A stretch of 20,662 bases of DNA from Heliobacteriaceae bacterium (GTDB taxonomy: Bacteria > Cyanobacteriota > Vampirovibrionia > Gastranaerophilales > Gastranaerophilaceae), in contig JAIRZW010000171.1 of assembly GCA_031267015.1 (NCBI GenBank), positions 1 to 20,662 on the forward strand, read 5' to 3'. Position 1 is the first letter of the stretch; each line of letters opens with the position of its first letter. Shown here piece after piece: positions 13,031 to 20,347 of the stretch. Below the pieces are notes generated by a model, which saw only the letters and a list, made by a program, of their open reading frames with translations, was not told the origin of the DNA and did no database searches. The position numbers and the translations under genes were made by a program.

Positions 13031-14158
13031 ATGAAGAGAAATATTTTAATTATAATAGCCCTGCTTATTTGCGCGATTGCGCTGAGGTTTGGATTTAACG
13101 CGGTTATGAAGACAATGGCAGGCAATGCAGCGAAAAACAGGCCTGCACCTGAGGTTACGGCCGTGCAGGTTGAAGAAAAACAGGTTATCAGAAGCTTTGA
13201 GGCGCCCGGAAGGGTTGTGTCAAAGTATCAGGTGAATGTAGGGGCGCGTATTGCAGGGTATTTGCAGCAGAGCTTTTTCAAAGAAGGCGATTTTGTGAAG
13301 GCCGGACAGGTTCTGTTCCGGATTGAACCCGCGGAATACTCCAATGCCGCGGCTGTTGCGAGCGCGAATGTTGCAGATTTCAGAGCACGGCTTGATTATG
13401 CCGAAAAACAGCTTGCACGTGCGGCTGAACTGGTTAAACAGGATTACATTGCAAAGGCGCAGTATGACAATCTTTTGTCCCAGCGGAATTCTTTGCGCGC
13501 GTCGCTTGCGTCTGCCCAGGCGTCTTACAATGATGCAAACAGAAATCTGGGCTATACCACTGTAAAAGCCCAGGTTGACGGCCGTGTGGGGATTATCACG
13601 GTTACTGTCGGAAACTATGTGTCGCCGTCGTCCGGGCCGCTGACAACGATTTACAGCACAAACCCGATTTTTGTCACGTTTCCGCTTGAATCAACCGACT
13701 TTGCCGCGCTTGCTAATGCAGATGAAGGTAACAGCATAAACCGCAAGGTCGAATTAGTTCTGCCGGGCGGTGTAACATACGGACTTACAGGGGTTCAGGA
13801 TTTTCAGGATAACAAAGTCGACCTGTCAACAGGTACGATAACCATGCGTGCGACTTTCCAAAACCCTGATAACGAGCTGATTAACGGGGAGTTTGTAACC
13901 GTAAAACTCTATTCAAATAACCCTGTGAATGTTCCTGTGGTGCCGCAGACAGCAGTACAAGAGAATCAGGCCGGTAAATATGTCTACAAGCTTGACGACG
14001 AAGGGCTTCCGCAGCTTACGTACATCAAAACAGGCCGTCAGGAAGGCGATAATTACATTGTGAACGAAGGCCTGCAAAAAGGCGACAGAATAATTATTGA
14101 CGGCATACAAAAAGTCGTTCCGGGAAAGCCCGTGAAAATAGTGAGTAGTGAACAGTGA
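13031..14158 (+). CDS. RND efflux periplasmic adaptor (membrane fusion protein, HlyD/AcrA family)
   Basis: Links the inner-membrane RND pump to the outer-membrane TolC-like channel. The 375-residue protein has an N-terminal membrane anchor (residues 4-22, ILIIIALLICAIALRFGFN); no lipobox Cys is seen. Then come the barrel-sandwich half-motif (VGARIAGYLQQSFFKEGDFVKAGQVLFRIEP), a helical hairpin rich in Ala, Gln and Arg (about 105-175), the second lipoyl half (TTVKAQVDGRVGIITV), a beta-barrel and the membrane-proximal domain ending VIIDGIQKVVPGKPVKI. The start has GAGGGAG upstream. The last residues (SSEQ) and stop lie in a family C repeat that also contains the next gene's start; stop and start overlap as GTGA. 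The substrate of the pump cannot be predicted. Confidence 0.93.
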   Translation: MKRNILIIIALLICAIALRFGFNAVMKTMAGNAAKNRPAPEVTAVQVEEKQVIRSFEAPGRVVSKYQVNVGARIAGYLQQSFFKEGDFVKAGQVLFRIEPAEYSNAAAVASANVADFRARLDYAEKQLARAAELVKQDYIAKAQYDNLLSQRNSLRASLASAQASYNDANRNLGYTTVKAQVDGRVGIITVTVGNYVSPSSGPLTTIYSTNPIFVTFPLESTDFAALANADEGNSINRKVELVLPGGVTYGLTGVQDFQDNKVDLSTGTITMRATFQNPDNELINGEFVTVKLYSNNPVNVPVVPQTAVQENQAGKYVYKLDDEGLPQLTYIKTGRQEGDNYIVNEGLQKGDRIIIDGIQKVVPGKPVKIVSSEQ

Positions 14159-14170
14159 ATAGTGAACAGT
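14138..14170 (+). repeat. Family C repeat (GTGAATAGTGAACAGT units) across the adaptor/RND gene junction
   Basis: Short units ATAGTGAGTAGTGAACAGT and GAATAGTGAACAGT run in tandem over the adaptor stop and the RND start, resembling the arms at 10872-10951. They encode both the C-terminus (IVSSEQ) of one protein and the N-terminus (MNSEQF) of the other. Confidence 0.7.
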
Positions 14171-17100
14171 TCAATAAAACCCAATCATATTTGTTTATAA
14201 AACGCCCTAAGCTTGCAATAGTAATCTCGCTTGCCATAGTGCTTGCCGGGGTTTTGCTTATGACGCAGCTTCCGCTTGAGGAATATCCGTCGATAACTCC
14301 GCCGCAGGTAGTGGTTTCGGCTACATACGCAGGCGCAAGCGCGGATGTAATTGAGTCCACAATCGCAGCGCCCGTAGAAGCGCAGTTAAACGGGGTTGAA
14401 AACATGATTTACATGTCGTCGTCCTCGCAAAACGGTTCGTACTCTTTGACTTTGTACTTTGCGGTCGGTTCTGACCCAGATATGGCGCTGATTAACGTCC
14501 AAAACCGGCTTCAGCTTGTAACCCCGCGTCTGCCCGAAGAAGTCAGGCGTTACGGACTTGTGGTGCAAAAATCAACCGGCGGCCCGGGTGTGATGATGAT
14601 TTCGGTCGGGTCGCCCACAAATACTTTTGATGCACTGTACGTTGCGAATTATGCCTCAATCTATATTAAAGATGAACTTGCGCGGGTAAAAGGCGTGGGT
14701 AAGGTTAATGTTTTCGGGTCGTCGGATTATTCAATGCGGGTTTGGCTGGACGCGTCAAAGATGGCGAGTCTGGGCGTGTCTGTAAACGAGGTTATTGCCG
14801 CGATTCAGCAGCAAAACACCCAGGCGCCTGCCGGTGACCTTGGCGTGGAGCCGATGGAAAATAAACAAATGGTTAAGCTTACGCTCAGAACCAAAGGCCG
14901 TTTGAAAGATGCCTCTGAGTTTGAGGAAATTATTGTGCGCGAAAAGCCGGACGGGTCGCAAATAAAGCTTAAAGACCTTGCGCGCGTTGAACTTGGCGCG
15001 GAAAGCTATTCGTTTTTCTCGCGTATAAGCGGGATTCCGACTGCAATTATTTCCGTAACCCAGCTTCCGGAGGCCAATGCAATTGATTTGTCAACCCGTT
15101 TACAAAAGAAAATGGCTGAATTGAGCAAGGGTTTTCCACAGGGGATTGAGTATGAGATTGAGCGCGACGAAACCGCTTTTGTACGCGAATCTATCAAGGA
15201 AGTTATTAATGCGATTCTGCTGGCCGTAATTCTGGTCGGCGCGGTTACGTATCTGTTCCTCGGAAGCTTTCGGGCGGCATTCATTCCGTTCTGCGCGATT
15301 CCGGTGTCGTTAATCGGTGTGTTTATTTTAATGCAGTTCTTCGGGTTTTCGATAAACCTGTTAATCCTGTTTGCGCTTGTGCTTTCGGTGGGGCTGGTTG
15401 TCGACGACGCAATAGTTGTGCTCGAAAACTCCCAGCGCCACATACATGAAGGCAAAACCCCGGAAGAATCCGCTGAAATTACCATGAAAGAAGTTTTCGG
15501 TGCGGTTATGGCAACGTCGCTCGTGTTAATGGCCGTGTTTGTGCCGGTTTCGTTCCTGGGCGGGATTACGGGGCAGATGTTCAGGCAGTTTGCGCTTGCA
15601 ATTGCAGCCTCTATCGGGCTGTCAACCATTGTGGCGCTTACGCTTTCGCCTGCGCTGTGCGCTATGATTCTGAAAACCGACAAGGCTGATTTTGAGTTTA
15701 TTCATAAGTTTGATGAGTGGTTCAACGGGGTGCGCGACAAGTATCTCAAGGGCGCAGAGGCGTTTGTGGATTCGCCGAAGCTTACGCTCACGGCTTTTGC
15801 TATAATACTTTTGTTTATCGTGGTTATGTTTAAGATGATTCCGACCGGGTTTTTGCCGGCAGAAGACCGCGGGGCGGTGTTTACGCAGATTCAGCTTCCT
15901 GACGGCTCGTCCGCGTCCAGAACCGACGCGGTTGCGCGTGAAGTCGAAGAACGAATTATGAAAGTTCCGGGTGTTGCCACTACGATAACGCTTGTCGGGT
16001 TCAGCGGCGAGAACACGGCTATGGTTATTGCACGGTTTGACGACTGGAACAAGCGTAAGAAAAAAGACCTTTCTATGCAGAGTATTTTAGGCAAAATCCA
16101 GAAAGAGTTTGCGAATTACCCGTCCGCGACAGTTGCGACCTTTGCTCCGCCTGCGATTTCAGGGCTTGGTATGTTTGGCGGATTTGAATATCAGCTTTTG
16201 GACAATGGTGACAGAAGCCCTCAGGAGCTTTACGAAGAAGCGGTGAAACTAATAACTGCGGCCAATCAGGCGCCGGAAATTTCTATGGCATATACTTCTT
16301 TTACCGCGAACCTTCCGCAGCTGCTGCTTGATATTGACACGAGCAAGGCGCTGGCGCTGGGTGTGGATATGAGCGAGATTTACAGCGCGCTTGCAGGGTA
16401 TTTTGCAAAAGCTTATGTGAATGACTTTAACAAATTCGGCCGGGTTTACAGGGTTTATATTCAGGCAGAAGGTGTTTACCGCGAGAATCCGAGTGATTTG
16501 GAGCAGGTGTTTGTCAGAAACCGCAATGGCCAAATGCTGCCGCTTTCGGCTGTAATAAAGACCAGGAACATTACCGGGCCTTATTCTTTGCCGCGCTTTA
16601 ATATGTATAAAGCGGTTACAATAAACGGCACAGGCAAGGCCGGCGTGAGTTCGGGCGATGTCATGAAAACCATGGCAAAGCTTTCAGACGAAGTCCTGCC
16701 AAAAGATATGGGCTTTGTATGGTCAGGAAGCTCTTTACAGGAGCAGGAATCCGGCGGACAATTAGGCGGTGTGCTTGCAATGTCGCTGGTGTTTGTATAT
16801 TTGTTCCTTGTTGCGCTTTATGAAAGCTGGCTTTTACCGGTTGCGGTTCTGCTGGTTTCGCCGGTTGCGCTGGTAGGGGCGTTGATTTTGCAGTACATGT
16901 ACGGCTATTCGCTTGACCTGTACGCGCAAATCGGGCTTGTAATGCTTATCGGCCTGAGTACAAAGCAGGCGATTTTGATTATAGAATTTGCAAAAGAGGC
17001 GCTTGACAGCGGTATGGCAGTTAAAGAGGCTGCAATGCAGGCGGCAAAACTCAGGTTCCGCGCGGTTATGATGACAAATATTGCGTTCATTCTGGGGCTT

Positions 17101-17259
17101 TTGCCGCTAATCATGGCACGCGGCGCGGGTGCGGCCAGCCGTAATTCAATAGGCGTAATTGTTACCGGCGGTATGATTGCGGTAGCGTTTGCCGGAACCT
17201 TCCTTGTGCCGGCGTTCTTCGCTTTGATTGAAGGGTGGAAAGAGAGGTTAAGAAGATGA
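14155..17259 (+). CDS. RND-type multidrug efflux transporter (AcrB/HAE1 family)
   Basis: The inner-membrane proton-driven pump of the tripartite system. 1034 residues, the usual RND length (AcrB 1049), with twelve expected membrane segments and two large periplasmic loops. Proton-relay residues are present: Asp417-Asp418 in TM4 (SVGLVVDDAIVVLE) and Lys937 in TM10 (IGLSTKQAILIIEFAKE; Q replaces the common N). Other family signatures are LPLEEYPSITPP after TM1, YAGASADVIESTIAAPVE, MTNIAFILGLLPLIMARGAGA, and GFLPAEDRGAVFTQIQLPDGSS at the start of the second periplasmic half. Translation probably begins at GTG 14155 (MNSEQFNKTQ), overlapping the adaptor stop as GTGA. An alternative start slightly downstream is not obvious. 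It ends with an ATGA overlap with the TolC-like gene. Confidence 0.96.
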   Translation: MNSEQFNKTQSYLFIKRPKLAIVISLAIVLAGVLLMTQLPLEEYPSITPPQVVVSATYAGASADVIESTIAAPVEAQLNGVENMIYMSSSSQNGSYSLTLYFAVGSDPDMALINVQNRLQLVTPRLPEEVRRYGLVVQKSTGGPGVMMISVGSPTNTFDALYVANYASIYIKDELARVKGVGKVNVFGSSDYSMRVWLDASKMASLGVSVNEVIAAIQQQNTQAPAGDLGVEPMENKQMVKLTLRTKGRLKDASEFEEIIVREKPDGSQIKLKDLARVELGAESYSFFSRISGIPTAIISVTQLPEANAIDLSTRLQKKMAELSKGFPQGIEYEIERDETAFVRESIKEVINAILLAVILVGAVTYLFLGSFRAAFIPFCAIPVSLIGVFILMQFFGFSINLLILFALVLSVGLVVDDAIVVLENSQRHIHEGKTPEESAEITMKEVFGAVMATSLVLMAVFVPVSFLGGITGQMFRQFALAIAASIGLSTIVALTLSPALCAMILKTDKADFEFIHKFDEWFNGVRDKYLKGAEAFVDSPKLTLTAFAIILLFIVVMFKMIPTGFLPAEDRGAVFTQIQLPDGSSASRTDAVAREVEERIMKVPGVATTITLVGFSGENTAMVIARFDDWNKRKKKDLSMQSILGKIQKEFANYPSATVATFAPPAISGLGMFGGFEYQLLDNGDRSPQELYEEAVKLITAANQAPEISMAYTSFTANLPQLLLDIDTSKALALGVDMSEIYSALAGYFAKAYVNDFNKFGRVYRVYIQAEGVYRENPSDLEQVFVRNRNGQMLPLSAVIKTRNITGPYSLPRFNMYKAVTINGTGKAGVSSGDVMKTMAKLSDEVLPKDMGFVWSGSSLQEQESGGQLGGVLAMSLVFVYLFLVALYESWLLPVAVLLVSPVALVGALILQYMYGYSLDLYAQIGLVMLIGLSTKQAILIIEFAKEALDSGMAVKEAAMQAAKLRFRAVMMTNIAFILGLLPLIMARGAGAASRNSIGVIVTGGMIAVAFAGTFLVPAFFALIEGWKERLRR

Positions 17260-18719
17260 GTAACGTCATTGAGAGTAACCAACGGGAGCGAAGCAATACG
17301 GCTTTTAGTAAAGATTGTTTAATCGGCTGGATTGCTTTGTCGCTTACGCTCCTCGCAATGACGTTTACGCCGGTTTTGGCCAAAGATATCGGCAACAAGA
17401 TTAATACCAAGGAATACCCGAGCGCGCAGGAGGTCTTGCCGCAACCGGATTTTGTAATTCAGGGTTCGGTTGAAAAAAATCTTGACATGACGCTTGAGCG
17501 CTGTATTGAAATTGCGCTGGGCAACAATCCCCAAATTGCCGCGGCTTTCAACGATATCCTCGCTTCTGATGTAAGAATTAAGCAGGTTTGGTCGAATTAC
17601 TTCCCGCAATTAAGCTGGCAGACCGGTTATACAAAAATCCGTAACCTGCAGTTATCTGACGCGTTCGGCGAAACTTTAGCGTTTAACTACTGGCTTGCGG
17701 GTCAAATCTCGCTCCAGCAAATGCTTTATGACTTCGGGGTTACGGCAAATCAGGCTACGATTAGAAAATTGGATTATGAAGCCTACAAAACCACCCTCGG
17801 TGCAACGGTTAATGACGTGATTTTCCAGACAAAAGATGCGTATTACAATCTTTTATATGCTTTTGAAAGCCGAAAAGTCGCACTGGATACGGTTAAGAAG
17901 TTTGAAATGTTTTACAATCAGGCAAAAGCGTTTTATGAAATCGGGATGAATCCTAAGGTAGACGTGACGATTGCCGAGGTCAACCTCAGCAATGCCAAAC
18001 TCCAGCTTATTCAGGCTGACAATGCCGTAAATATTGCGGTGGCAAAGCTTAATAATGTTATGGGTGTGCCTTTTATAGATACTTACGATGTGCAGGAGCG
18101 GCTTAAGTATAAGCCTGTGCAGATGAGTTTTGACGGTGCCGTGAAAGCTGCGCGCGAGGCGCGGCCGGAGCTTAAGCTGGCTGAACTTAAAGTCGAAAGC
18201 GCACGGCAGACTTTGCAGCTGACTAAAAAGTCCTACTATCCGACGATTGTGGCAGAAGGCCAGCTTATGGTCGGGGGTAATCATCCCGTTTCCAACTACG
18301 GTTACAACTACGGTGCGTACATAAGCTTCCCGACTGTTAATACAATGCTTATCAAAAACGAGATTAAAGAAGCGCGGTTTCTTTATGATAAAGAGATTGC
18401 GAACGCAAAGAATACACAGAATCAGATTTATTTGGAGATTCAGAACGCATATTTGTCGCTTGAGGAAAAGCGGAATCAAATGCCTGTGGCGGCTTTGGGC
18501 GTGAAGCAGGCAAAAGAGAATTACGAGCTTTCGTACGGCCGTTATCGCGTTGGCGAGGGGAATCCGACTGAACTTAAGGACGCACAAATCAACTACCAGC
18601 AGGCGCAGTTGCAATATTACGCCGCGCTTTACCAGTATAATTTTGCAAAAGCCTCACTGGAAAAGGCTGTCGGCAAAAATATTGTTGAAGAGGCGCTTCC
18701 GGTAGAATTAGAAGAATAG
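17256..18719 (+). CDS. TolC-family outer-membrane efflux protein with a repeat-derived signal peptide
   Basis: The exit duct of the efflux complex. From the ATG at 17256 the protein has 487 residues, starting inside the RND stop (ATGA overlap) with AGAGAGG/AAGAAG upstream; a GTG at 17235 would add seven residues and is less likely. The outer-membrane efflux domain appears as two similar halves: LDMTLERCIEIALGNNPQIAAA (first) and MSFDGAVKAAREARPELKLAE (second). Each is followed by long helices (e.g. YEIGMNPKVDVTIAEVNLSNAKLQL and YGRYRVGEGNPTELKDAQINYQQAQ), as in TolC. The N-terminal 42 residues end in a signal peptide with cleavage expected at VLA-K. Residues 4-36, including the hydrophobic core IGWIALSLTLLAM, are encoded by a family B inverted repeat (17265-17362). 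Last gene of the operon; the next promoter starts 3 bases after its stop. Confidence 0.93.
   Translation: MSNVIESNQRERSNTAFSKDCLIGWIALSLTLLAMTFTPVLAKDIGNKINTKEYPSAQEVLPQPDFVIQGSVEKNLDMTLERCIEIALGNNPQIAAAFNDILASDVRIKQVWSNYFPQLSWQTGYTKIRNLQLSDAFGETLAFNYWLAGQISLQQMLYDFGVTANQATIRKLDYEAYKTTLGATVNDVIFQTKDAYYNLLYAFESRKVALDTVKKFEMFYNQAKAFYEIGMNPKVDVTIAEVNLSNAKLQLIQADNAVNIAVAKLNNVMGVPFIDTYDVQERLKYKPVQMSFDGAVKAAREARPELKLAELKVESARQTLQLTKKSYYPTIVAEGQLMVGGNHPVSNYGYNYGAYISFPTVNTMLIKNEIKEARFLYDKEIANAKNTQNQIYLEIQNAYLSLEEKRNQMPVAALGVKQAKENYELSYGRYRVGEGNPTELKDAQINYQQAQLQYYAALYQYNFAKASLEKAVGKNIVEEALPVELEE
17265..17362. repeat. Inverted repeat element, family B, encoding most of the TolC-like signal peptide
   Basis: GTCATTGAGAG (17265-17275) against CTCGCAATGAC (17352-17362) with inner arms GGGAGCGAAGCAAT and ATTGCTTTGTCGCTTACGCT; the total length is 98 bases. 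The right arm is nearly the same as in the element at 3150-3238 but is read in another frame (GWIALSLTLLAMT here, LDCFALRARND there). Confidence 0.85.
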
Positions 18720-18721
18720 TC

Positions 18722-18750
18722 TTGACAAAATCCAAAATTTTTTATATAAT
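18722..18750 (+). promoter_or_regulatory. Consensus sigma70 promoter of the first prepilin/S74 gene
   Basis: TTGACA (18722-18727), exactly 17 bases, TATAAT (18745-18750): both boxes match consensus perfectly. It is followed by the Shine-Dalgarno AAGGAAAGGAAG before the ATG at 18779. It begins 3 bases after the TolC-like stop codon. Confidence 0.9.
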
Positions 18751-18778
18751 TAAAAGTTCTTAAGGAAAGGAAGAAAGT

Positions 18779-20182
18779 ATGAAAAAGAACGCCTTCACAT
18801 TGGCAGAAATGATGATAGTTCTGCTAATATTAAGCATCATTCTGGCGGTGTTTGCACCGATAATGACAAAGCGCAGCACGGCCGGAAAATCTTCTGAATA
18901 CTGGCGTTCAGAGAATGGCGGCGCGCGGATATATTACGGACTTGCTGCCGGCAGCAGGGTTAATATAGGTCAGAAAAACATTGTTGGTGACACTGATTCA
19001 AGACTGGTCATCAATACCGGCGACGATAACCAAAACCATATACTGTTCAAGCGCGGCGGTAGTAATCCTTTAGGCTTTTTGCGTATGGATACAAATGACA
19101 ACCTTCGCATAGGCGGCATGCCTTTTAGAGCAGCAACCTCTGTGTTTACTGGTGGTCACAATACCGGCATTGGCATCAGTTCATTGACGAGTTTGTCAAC
19201 CGGCCATTCAAATACAGCTGTGGGTAATAATTCTCTGCGCGCTAACACAGGCGGCAGGGGTAATACAGCCGTGGGTGCCAGTTCTCTGCTTACTAATACA
19301 ACCGGTTTTTCTAATACAGCCATGGGTGCTTGGTCTATGCGTAATAACACAACCGGCAATTCTAATATAGCCGTGGGTGATAGTTCTCTGTTTGCTAACT
19401 CAACCGGCAGTGATAATACAGTCGTTGGTTATTATTCACTGAACTCAAACTCAACCGGCAGTAATAATACAGCACTTGGTTATAATTCTTGCAGAAATGT
19501 CACAGGGTCAAATAAAATTTGTATTGGCGCAAGTTCCGGCCCTGAAAGCGGTAGTACTATGACCACAGATGCCATTGAACGGGTTTTTATAGGTTCGGCC
19601 TCTAACTTATCCGGTTCGCCAAAAATTCCGGATACAAGTGCAGTGCTTGAAATACATAATCACTCAAGACCCAAAGTCGTAATTAATGGTGACTTACTTG
19701 TTGCAGGTGGTATAGAATTCGGTGGTTTTTGTACCATAGAACAACGCTACTCAGGCGATATGTTATCATGTGATGATCGGCTTGGTAATTCTATTGATCC
19801 TGGGTATTTTGTTAATTATTCTGACCTGCGTTTGAAGAATGTCAAGGGAGAAAACAAATCAGGGCTTGATAAAATCAAACAGCTTAAAGTCTTTAACTAT
19901 ACCTTTAAAGACGACAAAAAGAAAACTCCGCGTGTGGGCGTTATCGCGCAAGACTTACAAAAAATCTTCCCTGACGCGGTAACCAAAGATGAAAAAGGCT
20001 ATTTACTCATCCGCATGGAAGACATGTTCTATGCGCTCGTGAATGCAGTGAAGGAGCTTGCTAACCGCGACGCAGCTAAAGATGCGAAAATAAAGGAATT
20101 AGAAAAGACCCTGAAACAAGTTCAGGGTGACAACACGGCACTTGAAAAACGGATTCAAAAACTTGAAGCGAAACTACAATAA
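18779..20182 (+). CDS. Prepilin-leader / head-repeat / peptidase S74 chaperone fusion protein
   Basis: 467 residues. Residues 1-31 are a prepilin leader (MKKNA^FTLAEMMIVLLILSI, Ala rather than Gly at -1, Glu5 present) and membrane helix. Residues ~32-125 are a beta-rich region shared with the paralogue downstream. Residues 128-245 contain seven head-type repeats, mostly of 17 residues with the pattern NTAVGxxSLxxNTTGxS, like those of trimeric adhesins and phage tail fibres. From about 345 to the end comes a peptidase S74 intramolecular chaperone domain: SDLRLKNVKG with Ser348 and Lys353 in the dyad spacing of the endosialidase enzymes (self-cleavage before the Ser), GVIAQDLQKIFPDAV and a coiled-coil tail. 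In known members the chaperone trimerises the fibre and then cuts itself off. The expected product is therefore a surface fibre anchored by a pilin-type helix. The role is unknown; adhesion is a guess. Confidence 0.88.
   Translation: MKKNAFTLAEMMIVLLILSIILAVFAPIMTKRSTAGKSSEYWRSENGGARIYYGLAAGSRVNIGQKNIVGDTDSRLVINTGDDNQNHILFKRGGSNPLGFLRMDTNDNLRIGGMPFRAATSVFTGGHNTGIGISSLTSLSTGHSNTAVGNNSLRANTGGRGNTAVGASSLLTNTTGFSNTAMGAWSMRNNTTGNSNIAVGDSSLFANSTGSDNTVVGYYSLNSNSTGSNNTALGYNSCRNVTGSNKICIGASSGPESGSTMTTDAIERVFIGSASNLSGSPKIPDTSAVLEIHNHSRPKVVINGDLLVAGGIEFGGFCTIEQRYSGDMLSCDDRLGNSIDPGYFVNYSDLRLKNVKGENKSGLDKIKQLKVFNYTFKDDKKKTPRVGVIAQDLQKIFPDAVTKDEKGYLLIRMEDMFYALVNAVKELANRDAAKDAKIKELEKTLKQVQGDNTALEKRIQKLEAKLQ
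19160..19510 (+). repeat. Tandem 51-bp repeats coding NTAVG-type head units
   Basis: Six consecutive units of 17 codons and one of 15, each beginning AATAC(A/C)G or similar (N-T/I-A/G/V-V/I/M-G) and containing (A)(C)AACCGG (TTG/STG). An eighth, degenerate unit (NKICIGASSG) closes the array. Units differ at variable positions, so they are diverged rather than recently amplified. Confidence 0.85.
20109..20131 (+). repeat. Small palindrome CCCTGAA-n5-TTCAGGG-TGAC in the coiled-coil tail
   Basis: A 7-bp perfect stem with a 5-base loop followed by TGAC, read in frame as TLKQVQGDN within the C-terminal coiled coil. It resembles small dispersed palindromes ending in TGAC, like the 3' ends of families B and 6268-6291. 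Confidence 0.5.
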
Positions 20183-20183
20183 G

Positions 20184-20215
20184 CCGGATTGCTTCGGCTT
20201 ACACCTCGTAATGAC
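20184..20215 (+). repeat. Single arm of a family B repeat after the S74 gene
   Basis: CCGGATTGCTTCGGCTTACACCTCGTAATGAC-like sequence matches the right arm of the elements at 3150-3238 and 17265-17362 (GGATTGCTTCG ... CTCGCAATGAC) with a few changes. No left arm is found. It begins right after the stop codon. Confidence 0.6.
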
Positions 20216-20232
20216 AGTTTTATTGTAACCAC

Positions 20233-20258
20233 AGGGCGGCCCGACCGCCCTTTTCTTT
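20233..20258 (+). terminator. Intrinsic terminator of the first prepilin/S74 gene
   Basis: AGGGCGG (20233-20239), loop CCCGA, CCGCCCT (20245-20251), then TTTCTTT: a 7-bp GC-rich stem with a T-rich tail, 51 bases after the stop codon. Confidence 0.88.
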
Positions 20259-20286
20259 GAGTTTTTATGACATTGTTACGGAAAGC

Positions 20287-20315
20287 TTGACAAACGCAAA
20301 AGTTTTTTATATAAA
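20287..20315 (+). promoter_or_regulatory. Sigma70-type promoter of the second prepilin-leader paralogue
   Basis: TTGACA (20287-20292), a 17-base spacer, TATAAA (20310-20315). The surrounding sequence (CTTGACAAA ... TTTTTTATATAA) is close to the promoter at 18722-18750, consistent with duplication of gene plus promoter. Confidence 0.85.
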
Positions 20316-20347
20316 TAAAAGTGTTAACAAAAGTTAATGGGGTAATT

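Noticed and set aside
15006..15683. Minus-strand open frame of 225 codons opposite the RND pump
   Set aside because: Antisense shadow of conserved RND coding sequence; Ser/Ile/Thr-rich with no recognisable domain.
17853..18614. Long open frame on the minus strand opposite the TolC-like gene (253 codons)
   Set aside because: It lies entirely antisense to a well-recognised gene, and its predicted protein has no motif and looks like a frame shadow.
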